This document shows, in pieces, positions 1 to 11,948 of a stretch of 64,000 bases of DNA. Numbering within the stretch: the first letter of the stretch is position 1; each line of letters begins with the position of its first letter. The position numbers and the translations under genes are program-made. The notes under the pieces are model-generated. The model had not been told where the DNA came from, did no database searches, and saw only the letters and a program-made list of their open reading frames with translations. Source of the stretch: Phoronis australis (taxonomy: Eukaryota; Phoronida; Phoronidae); the NCBI GenBank assembly GCA_002633005.1, contig NMRA01000308.1, forward strand, positions 352,455 through 416,454, given 5' to 3'.

Positions 1-45
1 TTCTCATTTATCAAAAGCAAATGTTGTGTATATTCCGCTAAAAAA

Positions 46-1440
46 GGGGATAACCACCTAACTGAACAACAGATGCCGCGTAAAGTCTAACCCAGGTACC
101 GACGGTACTAAACGAATAATATTAATAATAAGATGTGGTCACCTAAAATAGAACATAAAACTGATATTGTTTAAATGTGTATTAATGACAAAGTAAATTC
201 GAATACACTACAAAAATAATCAAGACGTTCAGACACCATTTCCCTTAAAGTAGTCCATTATTAGTAGCAAATTATTAAATGTCCCGAATTAAATGTTCAA
301 AGGTCCAGTGGTGACGCCGTCGTCGAACACTTGTCTTTTGGGAAAAAGTAAGTGAGCACGCACTTCTCTTGCAGGTAGGTATTCATAGTGTTATCGCCGC
401 CTAACCGGAATCCTTTGTTGTGGGCCGAGTTACTCTTCGTGGTTTGCAACACTTTGAGATACTTCCCCTTGTCGGTTTCGTTTCTCTGTCGTTGCACTCC
501 TTTACAGCTAAAATGAGATTTACCATCGTCGACGTTTTAGAGGAAAGCGACATGCAGTAGTCCCCTTCAAATTCCAGTTTCAATAAGCCGGGCGTGCGTG
601 TGTCGTAGGCTTCGCTTCCTTCCGTGTCCATTCGCGTAAACCAACGACGTTTTTCCCATTCGAAAGCTGCTTAGATGTCTGGTTTACTCACGTCCCCTAG
701 ACAGTTACCGGATATTGCCATGTACGCCGAGTCTGCTGGAGTCCATCTCGCAATATTCGAAATCGGATTTGTTGACGAATCTTAACATGAAGTCGTAGTA
801 AAACTCCAACATGTGCAACTTCGCGTACTGATAAACAAAGAAGCCTATTTGAAGCGGCAGGTTCAGGCGGATGGTCTTCTTTTTCATCTCCAATTCGCAG
901 GTTCCGTCCCCGATGTAGTTGACGTGTCTAAATTCCGGGAACTGGACTTACCGTTGAACCTTAGCCTCTCCGCAATACTTCACGTCACGGTGCCTTTCTT
1001 GATTCGTTACCGTCTTACCATACGCACTTACCTATTAGCTTCATCGTCTGCGCTACAGTGGTTTTGTTTTTGTCTTTGTCCCCTTCCGGCCTAGCGACGC
1101 TGACTTCCTCACCAAAACACTCGAAGCATTTTACGGGAGCAAATTTGACCACTTGATAGACGTTTGTTATATCTAGGCCGTGTTCCAAGTACCATTTCAG
1201 AAGCGGGGTTGCCAACAGAATTTTCTTACCGAAAAAACTTCCCACCAGATATCGTCGTGGTCGGCTCATGATTTTGTTTCTCTCCGCATACTCCGGCATA
1301 ATGTCTCCTAGGTCGTCTCTGCTGATGTCTACATTCTAGAATATAAGTTGCATTTCTGAAAATCGCTCTCAGATGCCTCGAAACTTAGATGTCACATTCC
1401 ACAACAGAGTACCGTCTAGAGCGAATGCCTTTATTTGTTA
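46..1440 (-). pseudogene. Family B DNA polymerase relic, copy 1 (C-terminal part)
   Basis: This is a decayed minus-strand copy of the palm and C-terminal part of a family B DNA polymerase from a self-synthesising (Polinton/virus-like) element. Reading pieces at 297-497, 401-631, 705-893 and 1015-1299 are in different frames and match, piece by piece, the longer frame at 10,490-11,515. Shared signatures include the AQTMKLIG start of the palm motif and the FFVYQYAK helix. Several frameshifts and stops separate the pieces, so it cannot make an enzyme. Homology with copy 2 begins at a shared GGGGATAACCAC (46 here, about 9,700 there) and stops near 1,440. Unlike copy 2 it runs straight from TAACCCA to GGTACCGACGG at about 90-105, with no 531-bp insertion. 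Confidence 0.85.
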
Positions 1441-3660
1441 CACTTCATCTATCAAGCTTAAAACTTTATAAATACTATGGACGCACCCAGGGGGGGGGGG
1501 GTCGGGAGTTCGAACGATCACCCTTCCATTTGGCCTTGTAGAAACAAAAACATCGAAAGTGTAGAAAACAAAAGTCCACAAAAAGGCAAGAACAACCAAA
1601 ATTCCGGGAATGCAAAATTCATAGCTCTGATCCTACCCCTGAATCTGAGTAAAAGGTCTTGATTCTCAAACATTCGAGCCCCCATTTTTGGCTGGGTACA
1701 CGCATGAATACTAGACTGAAAAATAATGCTGATTACAAAGCCTGAGTTCATATATCAAAGAATAATCAAAACTATGCTTGGAACTAAAAATTAGCCTAAT
1801 GATTGCCAAAGTGAACTTTTCCAGTAATTACAGTTTCGTTTCAAGAAATAAAATAGATAAATATGAGCAAATCAACAAATTAACAGAATTATACATATGC
1901 CAAACATTTGGTACAATACAACAAAAACCTTTTCAAGGATACTTAAACAGGGATCCATGGGGCACCATGAAAAACACAGGACATGAGATGCAAATCAATA
2001 AACTAAAATACAAAATATGTGTCTAAATGAACACAAAAGTAGCAAGTAATTAATCAAAAATACTTTAATGAAAAACTGAACGTTAATCAAGCTATGGAAT
2101 AGAAACTCCTGGGATTTAAAGCAATTTTAGCAACTGTAACAATGCATTTATTACAACTGTCTAAGAATTTAATGTATGTTTAAGAAGATGTCTCTCAATA
2201 CTGAGTATTCGTCATAGCTCATGACCAAGCAGTATAAAATTTTAAAAAGATTTAACAGAATGTTAAAGCTTGACCAGACTGAAAGATATCAGTACGAAAT
2301 TAAGGTGCCATCTGCAAGTTAAATATAATACGAATACTTTTAATCAGGCATAAAGAAGTACTCCCTACGAAGTCTTCATTTAAAGCTTTATACACGAAGG
2401 CCCAAGTTAACATGCACTGTAGAATCAATCTGCATATTCTTCCTCGCTACCAAGTTCTCGGACATAATCTAAAACTTGCACAGCTTTCCCTGTAAATTGC
2501 AAGAACTACATGAAAGTAAGTCTTGGTTTCACTACAAAGCAAATTCATCAAAAACATATGTTGACCTCTTGGTTTCATATTTAGAAAGTTTAATTTTAGG
2601 TTTAGCTTGTTATGGAAAACTTAACTTCCCTATATTAAGGAATATTTCTATAAAAGTAGAAAAAGTCAATCAGACGCACTCAGTCGGCTACCTCTGGAAT
2701 TTAAAGGAGAATGTCGCCAAAAAGCAACCTATTTTGTACCAATTTAGATCGTGTAGTTCCACTCGACAACAGCAAATACGGTTCTTTCACCTGACACATG
2801 ACGGCAGACGGAGGGCTTGAAAGGTCAGACACGGCAGTCCAAAATCGTGTTATCGATGATTTTTAGACATTTTGAGATTTCATCGTTTTTCATCTCCTCA
2901 GTGTATAGTTTACAGGATTTTATTATGCCAAATACTTAAAATAATCAGAAAAACAAAAAATATCCATTTATTGTCAAGCACCTCACTTTATTTGAGAAAC
3001 ATTTCGCCAATATGTCCCTCAAAATTACCAAAATTTACGTGGCCCTGCAGCCCCGATGCCTTAGCCGATCGAAATGACTCATAGCGTGTTTTGAAGGGAA
3101 GTGTGTCCTCTATCGGATATTATCGTTCATATCAGGATATTTCTGTGTATATTCGGCAGAGAAATACTTTTGTAGGTCTTGCTTCATTCATTCTTATTGG
3201 CTGCCGAACAAATACGGAAGATAATAAGGACAACGCGCATTCTGATTGGTCAATTGGCACAAGTGTTCAGCTTCGTTTATATCCGTCGTTAGCAACGTGT
3301 TAGCAACCACGAAGAATAGGCAGCCATTTTGACAGCTTCATTACATCATTTGGTCGGAATTTTATTGCGTTTCTTCGATGAAACACAGATTGAAAACAGG
3401 GAAAAAAGATCGGTGCAGCGACCTTTTGGGTTAGCGAAGGGGAGCAGGAAATAATAACTTTCAAAAGCACGTGAAGTAAAATTCGACATTCAACAAGGCG
3501 CAAGTCAACGAGTGCGATGACTCGGCCTACGTCGCTTGTGATAACGAATGGTAAATGTCGGAGGATAGTTCAAGCTATGTTATGTCTGACTGTGAGGGAA
3601 TTGTTCTAGACTCTGCTTCCAGGAGAAAGGGGCTAATGTTTACGTTGATGGCCACGATAA
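1441..3660. other. Non-coding stretch, no gene seen
   Basis: I see no exon or convincing coding frame here. It contains a run of 12 G (1,490-1,501). The block at about 1,480-1,720 has a CAAACATTCGAG-CCCC segment that vaguely resembles the small transposon at 34,854-35,083. The rest is AT-rich unique-looking DNA. Confidence 0.5.
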
Positions 3661-3671
3661 TAATCAATTGA

Positions 3672-4155
3672 GTGGGGAGGAAGTCCTACTTATCTCGTTC
3701 CGAGCGATCTCTTCTGGCTCAGCTTAGAGCAGGAAATCTCCCATTGCACTTGGAAACTGGTCGTTATGTAAACACTCCTGTAAGTGGAAGACTTTGCTTG
3801 TGTTGTGATTCTGGTTCTGTGGAGGATGAGCTACACTTTGTGTTTGATTGTTCTCTTTATAACTCACGGAGGTCTATTCTGTTTAATAATGTTTCACTTC
3901 AAATCCCGAACTTTTGCAGATTCTAGTAGATTAGATACCTTAAAACTGTTATGTCAGTATTTCCCTAGGCAATTTGCCAAATATATCAAGTCTGCTTTTG
4001 AACTTAGAAACCGACGCATTTATGGTAGGCCTGAATCTAAGTTGTGTGATTAAAGTGACTAATAAGCTCAATTGAGCTGGGTACTTATCTTTCTTACGAG
4101 TGTTATATCTATAACTGTTTGATTTAATTGTACTTGTCACTATAATAAATAAATA
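3672..4155 (+). pseudogene. 3' end of a non-LTR (LINE) retrotransposon
   Basis: This is the C-terminal tail of a LINE reverse-transcriptase ORF. One frame (to about 3,900) shows an RSERSLLAQLRAGNLPLH segment followed by a zinc-knuckle-like C-x2-C ... H-x4-C cluster (CLCC / ELHFVFDC) and Y-x3-R-R-S, the usual arrangement downstream of the RT domain in many LINEs. A frameshift near 3,890-3,930 moves the remainder (KLLCQYFPRQFAKYIKSAF) into another frame, ending at 4,053. An AATAAATAAATAC tail about 90 bp further on looks like the element's 3' terminus. The RT domain itself is absent, so this is a 5'-truncated dead insertion. The clade is not assigned. Confidence 0.75.
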
Positions 4156-4393
4156 CTACTACAGAGACTGGTGGTTACTTGACCTGTTGACCTGATGCTA
4201 TTCCAGTTGAATAACAACATAATTTGTTATGGCCTGGGTGTTCTGCAGATACCTGGACATTTACTAAAATTGAGAAGTGTGCTGGCGTTTCACAAGAAAT
4301 AGTCGTGACGTGCATTTCGGTTGACTGTGACTTTTGATTGTATGATTATTCAATTGCACAGTTTGAAATAGGCCTATATCAATTGATGACGGT

Positions 4394-4832
4394 TTGCTCA
4401 TAACACTGAATTTGATAGCGGTATCGTTTGCTTGCACTTGGCACAAACCTGGTATCTTGTGTCGCTACGGTATTGGAACTGTAATCGGACTTGTCTTGGA
4501 CTATGAAGTATTGCCTTCATGTGTTTTGGCAAAAAATGGTTGCTACAACACTCAGACTACTTTGTATGCCCATCCTCTGTTTTCAGTATGTGTCACGACA
4601 AATGCTGGATATGAAGTGGTGGTTGGTTCTCGAAAATGAAAACATAGCATCCTTACAGAAGGCTCTATCAGTCCTGAGAGAGCACAATGAAGAATGGAAT
4701 CCAAGATGTTTTGTAGTTGATGAATCTGAAATAGAAACTCAAGCAATTAAAACTGCGTGTAACTTTGTTTTCGGGTACTTGCTTACTTTACATAGTAGTA
4801 ATGACATTACTGAACTGGTAAATGTTTTGTAA
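4394..4832 (+). pseudogene. MULE/SWIM-type transposase-derived fragment, frameshifted
   Basis: Two overlapping plus-strand frames together resemble the catalytic core of MULE-like transposases and the SWIM-zinc-finger proteins derived from them. The first (4,394-4,639) holds TTLYAHPLFSVCVTTNAGYE, typical of the segment after the first catalytic aspartate. The second (4,491-4,832) continues with ALSVLREHNEEWNPRCFVVD and E-x2-AIKTAC, matching the family's L-x-E-x-N-x-x-W-x-P-x-x-F-x-x-D pattern. The shift between frames lies near 4,610-4,640. No terminal repeats were found, so it is a fragment. The call rests on motif resemblance only. Confidence 0.55.
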
Positions 4833-6728
4833 GAGCCTCAACTTAATGCCTATAGCGTTCATCATTTTCCGTTTAACAGCTTGGTCACAACACACTACTT
4901 TCTCCGCATACGATATATAGATTTCACCGCCAATCTTAGGCACTGCATAAAACCACAAGGTTTTGGCCTTAAAGGTACAAAAACTTGTTGCTTCTTCCCC
5001 ACAACTATGTCAGAATTTTAATTTTTAGTAGTTAAAACTACTAATTTTGAGAGATCTGAAACTTTGTTATTACTAGAGACCCTACATGTTTCTTTTCAGA
5101 TGAAATGACAACACAGCCCACCATACAGGAGAAACAGTTCCTTTTAAAATCTGACTTATATTTGCATATTTGCACTCATATTTACGAATGAATTTGGACT
5201 CTTAAAAATGACCAGAAAGCCTTACTAGGCGTTAGTAAGTGTGGTTCCGAATTTTACTCTTGCTGTCATTTTTCGAACAGTTCACTTGTTACAGCCAGCG
5301 AAAAACGTGTTTGCTAGAGAGCACAGATTTAACTTTCGTATCTGCAACAAGTCTTGCTACAATTTCAAAGACCAGGGCTACTCGCATTTACTGTCCCAGA
5401 TATCCTTTCTAAAACTCTAGTAAGGTCAAAGACTAATTTCACACCAAAAAGTCGATGAACAAAAAATCAATTTGTAACACCAAACATGGGTTGCAAAGCC
5501 CATAGAACTACGTACTTGTTAACTTTCTCTATGTGTGTGCAGAGATCTTATTTTGTGACTTCCACAAGGAAGACGCCTGGTACCACTGGGTATGCTCCTA
5601 CATTAACGAATTGGTGGCACACTTCCCTTCGAGTAAGACCACAACACTGAAAATGCCCATGGTCTTCATGAATAAATACTGCTGAAGTTTGACAGTGATC
5701 TGATGAGAAAGCAAAATAATGTTATTATTAAGTAAGCTTGTCCGCTGCATGAGGACTCATCCTTAAAATGATATCACAAAATAAAACCATAAAGTTTCAA
5801 AATATAAATGACAAGCAGTTAAGATCATGAAGGTCAATGTTTGCAGAATTCAAAGACAAACTGTCAAATGTGTTGTGTTCCAGAATGCAGGATCAATTTC
5901 CACTGAGCTACAAGTGGGAAAATTGAGACAGGAAGGCTGCAAGAAGTAACATGGAGTAAAGAAAACGTTGCATATAAAAGGAACAAATTGAATCCAAGTC
6001 ACATACTAGTAGCTGTGACTCAGTCAATTCCATTTTGATGGACAGTGGACTTATAATCAGAGAATATTTTGATCAACTTTGTGAAAAATATTTTCATCCT
6101 AGGAAAATAATTCGTAAGACATCAATTGTTAGGTCTCATTTACACTTTCAATGCATACATCAACAATAATTATGGGTGAATTGTATTTTGATGATAACTT
6201 CTAAGATACTTTTGTTAGCCAATTAGATGTAAGTTGAGTGAGTCATGGACATACGCTCTGAATTTCTAAGATTAAAATGTTTCTTATAGCTAAGATATCA
6301 ATTCAGAATAATTAAGCTGTTATTGGTAGTTTGCAATGGAATCAAAATTAAATTAGAGCAATGCAACATGTATTCTTTATTAATCAAAATACATCGATTC
6401 GGCCTTTTGCACAAGACCATCATTACAGAGTCTATGCTGTGACTTTATACCCTTTATGATGATTAATTTAAACAAATTGAATATCTTGAAAGATATGAAA
6501 CAATCTCTGACTACTGAGTAAATATGGCCAACCTAAAGATGAAATGTGTAATGTTTAAAAACACAATTGCCGGCAATTCAACAACTTCTAATACTTACCT
6601 GTATTATTCACTTCATATCTTTCATTCGAGCTTGTGTCATCTGGCAGGTAGCGCAACGCCAATCAAAAAACTCCCTGAAAATGTCTTGAAATTTTTGAAA
6701 AACACTTCTGAGTTTCCAGACAAATAGT
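4833..6728. other. Non-coding stretch, nothing recognised
   Basis: AT-rich sequence without a coding frame, obvious repeat or RNA gene. The minisatellite array begins at its right edge. Confidence 0.5.
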
Positions 6729-9422
6729 TCTACCTGACTTCACTGGTTGACAGTTTGCAAATGTCAACTAGCTGATCCAGGTATCATCACAAAAATACAA
6801 ACGCTAGGTTCTACTTGACTCCGCTGGTTGACATTTTGCAAATGTCAACTAGCTGATCCAGGTATCATCACAAAAATACAAAGGCTAGGTCCTACCTGAC
6901 TCCGCAGGTTGACATTTTGCAAATGTCAACTACCTGATCCAGGTATCATCACAAAAATACAAATGCTAAGTCCTACCTGACTCCGCTGGTGGATATTTTG
7001 CAAATGTCAACTAGCTGATCCAGGAATCATCACAAAAATACAAATGCTAGGTTCTACCTGACTCCGCTGGTTGACATTTTGCAAATGTTAACTAGCTGAT
7101 CATGGTATCATCACAAAAATACAAATGCTAGGTTCTACCTGACTCTGCTGGTTGACATTTTGCAAATGTCAACCAGCTGATCCAAGTATCATCACAAAAA
7201 TACAAATGCTAGGTTCTACCCGACTCCGTTGGTTGAAATTTTGCAAATGTCAACTACCTGATCCAGGTATCATCACAAAAATACAAATTAATGCTAAGTC
7301 CTACCTGACTCCGCTGGTTGATATTTTGCAAATGTCAACTAGCTGATCCAGGAATCATCACAAAAATGCAAATGCTAGGTTCTACCTAACTCCGCTGGTT
7401 GACACTTTGCAAATGTCATTTAGCTGATCATGGTATCATCACACAAATACAAATGCTAGGTTCTACCTGACTCTGCTGGTTGACATTTTGCAAATGCCAA
7501 CCAGTTGATCCAGGTATCATCACAAAAATACAAATGCTAGGTTCTACCCGACTCCGCTGGTTGAAATTTTGCAAATGTCAACTAGATGATCCAGGTATCA
7601 TCACAAAAATACAAATGCTAGGTTCTACCTGACTCCGCTGGTTGACATTTTGCAAATATCAACTAGCTGATCCAGGTAACATCACACAATTTAGATGCTA
7701 GGTTCTAACTGACTTCGCTGGTTGACATTTTGTAAATGTCAACTAGCTGATCCAGGTATCATCTCACAAATACAAATGCTAGGTTCTACCTGACTCCGCT
7801 GGTTGACATTTTGCAAATATCAACTAGCTGATCCAGGTAACATCACACAATTTAGATGCTAGGTTCTACCTGACTCCGCTGGTTGACATTTTGCAAATGT
7901 TAACTAGCTGATCATGATATCATCACAAAAATACAAATGCTATGTTCTACCTGACTCCGCTGGTTGACATTTTGCAAATGTCAACCAGCTGATCCAGGTA
8001 TCATCACAAAAATACAAATGCTAGGTTCTACCCGACTCCGCTGGTTGAAATTTTGCAAATGTCAACTACCTGATCCAGGTATCATCACAAAAATACAAAT
8101 GCTTGGTTCTACCTGACTCCACTGGTTGACATTTTTCAAATGTGATTTAGCTGATCCAGGTATCATCACAAAAATACAAATGCTAGGTCCTACCTGACTC
8201 CTCTGGTTGATATTTTGCAAATGTCAACTAGCTGATCCAGGTATGATCACAAAAATGCCAATGGTAGGTCCTACCTGACTCCGCTGGTTGACATTTTGCA
8301 AATGTCAACTAGCTGATCCAGGTATCATCACAAAAATACAAATGGTAGGTTCTACCCGACTCCGATGGTTGAAATTTGCAAATGGCAACTACCTGATCCA
8401 GGTATCATCACACACTTTCAGATGCTAGGTTCTACCTGACTCCGCTGGTTGACATTTTGCAAAATGTCAACTAGCTGATCCAGGGATCATCTCACAAATA
8501 CAAGTGCTAAGTCCTGCCTGACTCCGCTGGTTGACATTTTTCAAATGTCAACTATCTGATCCAGGTATCATCACAAAAATATAAATGCTAGGTCCTACCT
8601 GACTCCGCTGGTTGAGATTTTGAAAATGTCAACTACCTGATCCAGGTATGATCACAAAAATACAAATGCTTGGTCCTACCTGACTCCGCTGGTTGACATT
8701 TTGCAAATGTCAACTAGCTGATCCAGGTATTACCACAAAAAAAGAAATGCTAGGTCCTACCTGACTGTGCTGGTTGCCATTTTGAAATGTGAACTAGCTG
8801 ATCCAGGTATCATCACAAAAATACAAATGGTAGGTTCTACCTGACTCCGCTGGTTGACATTTTGCAAATGTCAACTAGCTGATCCAGGTTTCATCACCAA
8901 AATACAAGTGCTAGGTCTTACCTGACTCCGGTGGTTGACGTTTTGCAATTGTCAACTAGATGATCCAGGTATCATCACAAAAATACAAATGCTAGGTCCT
9001 ACCTGACTGTGCTGTTTGCCATTTTGAAATGTGAACTAGCTGATCCAGGTATCATCACAAAAATACAAATGCTAGGTCCTACCTGACTCCGCTGGTTTAC
9101 GTTTTGCAAATGTCAAGTAGCTGATCCAGGTATCATCACAAAAAATGCTAGGTCCTACCTGACTCCGCTGGTTGACATTTTGCAAATGTCAACTAGCTGA
9201 TCCTGGTATCATCATAAAAATACAAATGCTAGGTCCTACCTGATTCCGCTGGTTGACCTTTTGCATATGTCAATTAGCTGATCCAGGTAACATCACAAAA
9301 ATACAAATGCTAGGTCCTACCTGACTCCGCTGGTTGACATTTTGCAAATGTCATCTAGCTGATCCAGGTATCATCACAAAAATACAAATGCTAGGTCCTA
9401 CCTGACTCCGCTGGTGACATTT
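6729..9422. repeat. Minisatellite array, 80-81-bp unit, about 33 copies, hairpin in every unit
   Basis: A head-to-tail array runs without interruption for about 2.7 kb. Each unit runs roughly CTACCTGACTCCGCTGG, then a hairpin with arms GTTGACATTT and AAATGTCAAC around TGC, then TAGCTGATCCAGGTATCATC and ACAAAAATACAAATGCTAGG. The spacing of successive CCGCTGG motifs (6,821, 6,902, 6,982) gives 80-81 bp. Variant units (GATCATGG, CAACCAGCTG and CCCGACTCC...GTTGAAA types) recur in the same order, so multi-unit blocks were amplified. Short open frames inside are by-products of the repeat. Confidence 0.95.
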
Positions 9423-9699
9423 CAGTAGGCCTAAATCTCTAAGACTAAGACTCTTAGTCACTAAGAGTAAGAGGCTAAGTATTACAAAACACATATCCGC
9501 TGTGTTCAACTATTTAAAAACACGCCCTTCGCGAAGTTTTAGTTCTTGAATTCGAGAAATTCTCTGCTGAAACAATAACACTTCGAGAGGAAGTAAAGAC
9601 AGGGAATCCCTCTTGGCATAACGCATGCGCGTGAACTACTTCACTTCCACCTGGATTGGCTCGTTGACGTTGTCCCCCCCCCCTATGAAAGATGATTAG
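9423..9699. other. Spacer with a promoter-like segment
   Basis: This lies between the minisatellite and the second polymerase relic. It contains a TATA-like TATTTAAAAACACGCCC at 9,511-9,527, a CGCATGCGCG at about 9,622 and an ATTGGCT (CCAAT-type) box at about 9,655. No coding exon follows on either strand. If it was once a promoter, its gene is gone or belonged to a transposon. Confidence 0.3.
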
Positions 9700-9751
9700 G
9701 GGATAACCACCCAGCTAACTCAACAGATGTCGCGTATACCTAACCCAAATG

Positions 9752-10282
9752 ACAGCGTTTTCCCGTGCAGTGACTTTACTAGACGTAGGGGGTTCTTAGC
9801 GTGTCATAACATCTAGCTTCTTTGTTAACTGCCAAACACACTCTTTTGTCTGTACTTATGACAATAAGCAGGCCACTTATCTACCAGGTTTATTACAGAC
9901 CATATGTGAACACTGCCAAACTCAGGGTGAATTGGTGTACTCGGAAAGAGTAGATTGTCGTAACTTCGGTTGCAGTTCAGCGATTTTGGCGATTCAAAAA
10001 CGAAACATGATCAGCATTTGACGAAGATTTCAGAAATGCTATTGGTTTATGTTCAAATATGTTATAACTTAACTTTTATTTTTAACAGCACATCCCAGTC
10101 ACGGTAGATACGAACTTATTGGAGATTATAACAATTATCGAACAAAAGAGAGCTGGCCCTCCAAGGATAAATGCCAGAATTGAGTTAATCAGTCGTGTAA
10201 GATATTAGCTAAAGGGGTAAACTTCCCAACTTGTTGTTGGGCTATAGAATCGAACAAGTTGGGAGCAACGGGGAAACGCCGT
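9752..10282. mobile_element. 531-bp inverted-repeat element (MITE-like), left copy
   Basis: A non-coding insertion with short inverted termini: it begins ACAGCGTTTTCCCGT and ends ACGGGGAAACGCCGT. AATG occurs directly on both sides (9,748-9,751 and 10,283-10,286), which looks like a 4-bp target duplication. The matching place in polymerase copy 1 (about 90-105) lacks the insert. A second copy of exactly the same length lies inverted at 13,322-13,852, about 90% alike by eye. Near the right end there is a hairpin with arms CCCAACTTGTT and AACAAGTTGGG. No transposase is encoded, so it would be mobilised in trans. Confidence 0.88.
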
Positions 10283-10489
10283 AATGAGGTACCGACGGCA
10301 TTAAATTAACGATTATACTGATAATACTAGTAATGCTAATAATAAATTATTGTGACCACCTAAAATAGAACGGAAAATTAATACTTTTAAACGTGTATTA
10401 ATAACAGTATATTCCAATACACTACAAAAATCATTCAGACGTTCAAACACCGTTATATGTACGAGTAGTCTATTATTAAATGTCCCGAA

Positions 10490-11515
10490 TTAAATGTTCA
10501 AAGGTCCAGTGGTGACGCCGTCGTCGAACACTTGTCTTTTGGGATAAAAGTAGGTGAATGCGCACTTCTCTTGCATATAGCTGTACACGGTGTTATCACC
10601 GCCTAACCGAAATCCTTTGTTGAGGGCCGAGCTACTCTTCGTGGTCTGCAAAACTTTGAGATACCTCGTCTTGTCGATTTCATTTCTCTGTCGTTGTACT
10701 CCTTTACAGCTAAAATGCGATTTACCGTCGTCCCTCCCCACGTAATACGTTTTAGAGCAAAGCGCTTTGTAGTAGTCTCCTTCGAATTCCAACTTCAATA
10801 AGCCGGGCGTGCACGAGTCGTAGGCCACGATTGTTTTCTTCTGAGTCTGTTCGCGGAAACCAAAGATGTTTTCCCTCTCGAAAGCTGCTCGCATGTCGGG
10901 TTTAATCACGTCCTCTAGACAGTTACCGGATATAGCCATGTACGCCGAGTCTGAGTTCATCTCACAATATTCGAAATCGGATCTGTCGACGAATCTTAAC
11001 ATGAAGTCGTAGTAAAACTCCAACATGCACAACTTTGCGTACTGATAAACGAAAAAGCCTATTTGAAGCAGCAGGTTCAGGCGGATGGTCTTCCTTTTCA
11101 TCCCCAATTCGTAGAATCCGTCCCCGATGTAGTTGACGAGTCTAAATTCCGAGAGCTGGACTTCCGGTTGAGCCTTAGCCTCTCCGCAGTACTTCACGTC
11201 ACGATGCCTTTCTTGATTCGTTACCGTCTTACCATACGCACTGTTACCTATTAGCTTCATCGTCTGCGCTGCAATAGCTTTGTTTTTGTATTTGTCCCCT
11301 TCCCGCCTAGTGTCGCTGACTTCCTCACCAAAACGCTCAAAGCATTTTACGGGAGCAAATTCGACCACTTGATAGACGTTTGTTATCTCTAGGCCGTGTT
11401 TGAAATACCATTTCGGAAGCGGGGTTGCCAAAAGTTTTTTCCTCCCGAAGAAACTTCCCACTAAAGATCGTCGTGGTCGGCTCATGATTTTGTTTCTCTT
11501 GTCATACTCTCGCAT
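10490..11515 (-). pseudogene. Family B DNA polymerase palm/C-terminal fragment, copy 2
   Basis: A 341-codon uninterrupted minus-strand frame covers the palm and thumb of a family B (protein-primed type) DNA polymerase of the kind carried by Polinton-like and virus-derived elements. Visible signatures are the nucleotide-binding motif KLIGNSAYGKT (residues 87-97) and the region of the second catalytic motif near residue 187, which reads MNSDSAYMAI. Where the family normally has two aspartates in a D-T-D pattern, the first position is Asn. KTYYV near residue 248 fits the late K-x-Y motif. The frame lacks the exonuclease and N-terminal domains, which survive only as displaced pieces at 11,544-12,762. 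It is therefore a relic, probably inactive, though less decayed than copy 1. Confidence 0.88.
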
Positions 11516-11543
11516 TAACTCTCCTAGGTGTCTCTGCTGATGT

Positions 11544-11948
11544 CTACATTCTTGAATATATAGGCTGCATTTCTGAAAATTGCTCTCTCAGATGCCTCGG
11601 GACTTCGATGTCACATTCCACAACCCCGAACAGAGTACCGTCTAGAAAGAATGTCTTTATTTGTTTGTTCGCCAAAGTGTAGAAACGTTCCGTAGCTAAT
11701 TCTCGTCTTCTGAAAAAAGAACGTAGGGTATCGTCTTGCCGTTTCAAATCCTCTAATTTGCACTAACCAATCTCTTCGTAATCGAAGCCTTGATCGATGA
11801 TATAGTCTCTAATTTTTCTGGTGTTTTTCATAAGCTCACTCATGGCGACGTTTCCAGTTTCGTTCCTCGTCCTCGGAGTTCCGTCGTCATTTCTCGAGAG
11901 ACGGCAGTCGTGGCCGTACCAGTAACATCCTTGGAATTTCGATAACAT
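11544..11948 (-). pseudogene. Polymerase relic, middle segment
   Basis: Two minus-strand pieces continue upstream of the palm fragment: 11,544-11,747 (FFLDGTLFGVVECDIEVP, the region of the first catalytic motif) and 11,763-11,948 (KFQGCYWYGHDC). The G-C-Y-W-x-G-H-x-C segment is a hallmark found in polymerases of this element class. A stop and a frame change separate them from each other and from the palm. At about 11,946 the minus-strand similarity ends abruptly and plus-strand polymerase sequence begins. Confidence 0.7.

Noticed and set aside
6729-9422. CRISPR array
   Set aside because: Units are directly adjacent diverged copies with no unique spacers, and the surrounding genes are animal.
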